Shown piece by piece: positions 61,783 through 64,000 of a stretch of 64,000 nt of DNA (the first letter of the stretch is position 1; each line of letters starts with the position of its first letter). Position numbers and translations under genes: made by a program. The stretch lies in contig NZ_AEJF01000180.1 in the NCBI RefSeq assembly GCF_001028175.1, positions 33,600 to 97,599 of the forward strand, read 5' to 3'. The notes under the pieces are model-generated. The model saw only the letters and a list, made by a program, of their open reading frames with translations, did no database searches and was not told the DNA's origin. This DNA is from Caballeronia mineralivorans PML1(12) (lineage in GTDB: Bacteria > Pseudomonadota > Gammaproteobacteria > Burkholderiales > Burkholderiaceae).

Positions 61783-63294
61783 ATGGACTTTAGCATAAAA
61801 GCCTGTGATTGGAGCAAAGGCTCGGCAAATGGTTTCCTTAACGGAAAGGCCGATGTAGTAGTGCTCGGAGTGTTCGAAGCGCAGACGTTGACGGGCGCAG
61901 CCCGCGAGATGGATTTGGTGACCAAGGGGTTGCTCACGCGTACGGTGAAGGCCGGCGACATGAGCGGTAAGGCCGGTTCCACGCTGATGCTGACCGAAGT
62001 GACGGGGATTGGCGCGTCACGGATCTTGCTAGTCGGCCTCGGCAAGCAGGACGCTTTCAATCAGAAGGCTTACACGGAAGCCACCCGCGCCGCATGGCGC
62101 GCGCTGCTTGCCACGAAGATCGCGAATGTGGCGTTTACGCTCGCGCAATTGCCGGTGCCCGAGCGCACGGGCGACTGGGGCGTGCGCTGCGCCATCCTTG
62201 CGCTGCGCGAAGTGACCTACAAGTTCACGCAGATGAAAAGCAAGCCGGAAAACGGCGATCGCGCGTTGAAGAAAGTGGTGTTCAGCATCGACGCCGCCGA
62301 CGACAAGGCCGCGAAACTCGCGGTGAAACATGCGACGGCGCTCGCCAACGGCATGGATCTGACGCGTGATCTCGGCAACCTGCCGCCGAATGTCTGCACG
62401 CCCACGTATCTCGGCCAGACCGCGAAAAAACTGGGCAAGGATTTCAAGCTGAAGGTGGAAGTGCTCGGCCAGAAGCAGATCGAAGCGCTCGGTATGGGCT
62501 CGTTCCTGTCGGTGGCGAAGGGGTCGGTCGAGCCACCTGCGTTCATCGTGATCCATCATCAGGGCGCGGGCGCGAAGGCCGCTCCGGTCGTGCTGGTCGG
62601 CAAGGGCATCACGTTCGACACCGGCGGCATCTCGATCAAGCCGGGTGAAGGCATGGACGAGATGAAGTACGACATGCTGGGCGCCGGGTCCGTGTTCGGC
62701 ACGATGCGCGCCATCGCGGAAATGGGGCTGAAGCTCAATGTGATCGGCGTGATTCCGACCTGCGAGAACATGCCGGCCGGCAATGCAGTGAAGCCGGGCG
62801 ACATTGTCACGTCGATGTCGGGCACGACTATCGAAGTGTTGAATACGGATGCGGAAGGCCGCCTGATTCTCTGCGACGCGCTGACCTACGTGGAGCGCTT
62901 CAAACCCGCCGCCGTAATCGATATCGCCACGCTCACGGGCGCGTGCGTCGTCGCACTCGGTCATCACAACACGGGTTTGTTCTCGAAGGACGACGCGCTG
63001 GCAGGCGAGTTGCTGGATGCGTCGAAGGAAGCGATCGATCCGACCTGGCGCATGCCGCTCGACGACGAATATCAGGAGCTGCTGAAGTCGAATTTCGCCG
63101 ATGTCGCGAACATTGGCGGACGCCCGGGCGGCGCAATTACCGCGGCGTGCTTCCTGTCGCGTTTTGCGCAGAACTATCCGTGGGCGCACCTCGATATCGC
63201 GGGCACGGCGTGGAAAAGCGGCGCGGCGAAGGGCGCGACCGGACGTCCGGTGCCGTTGCTCACGCAGTTCCTGGTCGACCGTGCAGGCCAATGA
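61783..63294 (+). CDS. pepA: Leucyl aminopeptidase
   Basis: 503 residues of the M17 family. The catalytic and metal-binding blocks are GKGITFDTGGISIKPGEGMD, KYDMLGAGSV and NTDAEGRLILCDAL, with the conserved GRPGGAITAACFLS near the C-terminus. It is a hexameric, metal-dependent cytosolic peptidase, also a DNA-binding protein in some relatives. GAGGAT precedes the ATG. holC follows 49 bases later. Confidence 0.96.
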   Translation: MDFSIKACDWSKGSANGFLNGKADVVVLGVFEAQTLTGAAREMDLVTKGLLTRTVKAGDMSGKAGSTLMLTEVTGIGASRILLVGLGKQDAFNQKAYTEATRAAWRALLATKIANVAFTLAQLPVPERTGDWGVRCAILALREVTYKFTQMKSKPENGDRALKKVVFSIDAADDKAAKLAVKHATALANGMDLTRDLGNLPPNVCTPTYLGQTAKKLGKDFKLKVEVLGQKQIEALGMGSFLSVAKGSVEPPAFIVIHHQGAGAKAAPVVLVGKGITFDTGGISIKPGEGMDEMKYDMLGAGSVFGTMRAIAEMGLKLNVIGVIPTCENMPAGNAVKPGDIVTSMSGTTIEVLNTDAEGRLILCDALTYVERFKPAAVIDIATLTGACVVALGHHNTGLFSKDDALAGELLDASKEAIDPTWRMPLDDEYQELLKSNFADVANIGGRPGGAITAACFLSRFAQNYPWAHLDIAGTAWKSGAAKGATGRPVPLLTQFLVDRAGQ

Positions 63295-63343
63295 GCTTGG
63301 TTGAAAATTTCACCGAAGCAAGCGCAAGCGTGGAGGCGTGGGT

Positions 63344-63769
63344 ATGACGCGAATCGATTTCCATTCGAATGTCGGGGATTCGATCGCGTATGCCTGCCGT
63401 CTCGCGCGCAAGGCGTACCTGAGCGGCCAGCCGTTGATCGTGCTGGCCGAAGCTGACCGGCTGAAGCGCTTCGACGAGCAATTGTGGACCTTCAAGCCGC
63501 TCGAGTTCGTGCCGCATTGCATGGCGGGCACCGCGCTGGCGGCTGAAACGCCGGTGTTGCTCACTGCATCGCTGGAGTCGCTGGTGCAGGATCAGCAGCA
63601 TCAGATCCTGCTGAACCTCAGTGCGGCGGTGCCGCCGCAGTTCGCGCGGTTCGAACGCCTGCTGGAAGTGGTCGGCAACGAAGAGCACGAACTCGTGGCG
63701 GGGCGTGAACGGTATCGTTTCTATCGCGATCGCGGGTACGTGCTCAACAACTACAAGCAGGGCGGCTGA
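63344..63769 (+). CDS. holC: DNA polymerase III chi subunit
   Basis: 141 residues from ATG 63344 (an in-frame GTG lies two codons upstream). TRIDFHSNVGDSIAYACRLA and KRFDEQLWTFKPLEFVPHC match HolC, which ties the clamp loader to SSB at the replication fork. It follows pepA, a standard neighbour pair in proteobacteria. Confidence 0.95.
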   Translation: MTRIDFHSNVGDSIAYACRLARKAYLSGQPLIVLAEADRLKRFDEQLWTFKPLEFVPHCMAGTALAAETPVLLTASLESLVQDQQHQILLNLSAAVPPQFARFERLLEVVGNEEHELVAGRERYRFYRDRGYVLNNYKQGG

Positions 63770-63871
63770 GCGCGCCGCTCAGTCGCAGCGCGCGGCGGCC
63801 ACGCGGTATGATCGTAAAAACGCCCGCCGTTAGCCTGCAGTCAGCCTGCCATCAAGAGACGGAGTCCACTC

Positions 63872-64000
63872 GTGCCCAACACTACCGCGCCCGATACGGC
63901 TGAAACACCCGAAAATTTCGATTCCTCCATTCCCGTCCTGACCGATGTCATCGCGGCGGGCAGGCCGGATCGCGCCCGTGCTGCGCCGCGTGCACCGGAG
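63872..64000 (+). CDS. DUF2486-type protein, N-terminal fragment (cut by window edge)
   Basis: It starts at GTG 63872 with GACGGAG upstream and stays open to the window edge. The first residues (TAETPENFDSSIPVLTDVI) match the start of the DUF2486 proteins that follow holC in Burkholderia-like genomes. No function is known. Confidence 0.7.
   Translation, partial: MPNTTAPDTAETPENFDSSIPVLTDVIAAGRPDRARAAPRAPE

Overview
The window is high-GC proteobacterial DNA that looks like a Burkholderiaceae chromosome (Paraburkholderia, Caballeronia or Burkholderia). The clues are the cysI-DUF934-cysH-cysD-cysN-cobA sulfate assimilation operon behind a divergent CysB regulator, the lptF/lptG versus pepA divergence, and holC followed by a DUF2486-type gene. 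This placement rests on gene order and protein similarity recalled from memory, not on a search.

Positions 1-20.6 kb are accessory chromosome. They hold the tail of a chemotaxis receptor, an orphan thiamine-diphosphate enzyme, and a long leftward cluster. In order of transcription that cluster is a truncated DUF318-type permease, an OmpR-type response regulator, its histidine kinase, a TolC/adaptor/RND efflux set, a DedA-PAP2-LssY fusion, an MFS transporter and a PAP2 phosphatase. A 972-residue beta-propeller/phosphoesterase fusion follows. The flank then decays into pseudogenes: a frameshifted YVTN-propeller protein and a stop-interrupted oxygenase-reductase ferredoxin domain.

Positions 20.67-48.15 kb look like a genomic island of about 27 kb inserted at the 3' end of tRNA-Leu(CAA). 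A 69-bp repeat with one mismatch flanks it. One copy is fused to the tRNA 3' end and carries the tRNA terminator. The other copy is followed by a degenerate piece of the tRNA 3' end. A broken tyrosine integrase interrupted by an IS110-family element lies next to the tRNA, and an IS110 start-codon scar lies at the far end.

The main cargo is a compact biosynthetic cluster that I cannot match to a known pathway. A tight nine-gene leftward operon encodes a DUF1611 protein, an EPSP-synthase-like enolpyruvyl transferase, a PhyH-type Fe(II)/2-oxoglutarate oxygenase, a HisC-like aminotransferase, two ATP-grasp ligases, a heme-oxygenase-like diiron protein, a 2Fe-2S ferredoxin and an NAD(P)H:FMN reductase. 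A luciferase-like monooxygenase diverges from it. TetR, lipocalin-like, MFS and SAM-methyltransferase genes follow. The rest of the island carries an ArgP-like regulator and a 2213-residue DUF4011-helicase-Vsr protein resembling the Hhe phage-defence architecture, beside an LprI-domain membrane protein.

Positions 48.2-64 kb are mostly core genome: a branched-chain-amino-acid-type binding protein, cysB, the cys operon with siroheme methyltransferase, cbiX, lptGF, pepA, holC and the start of a DUF2486-type gene. One TnpB-only IS605-type element and a HipA fragment sit between cobA and cbiX.
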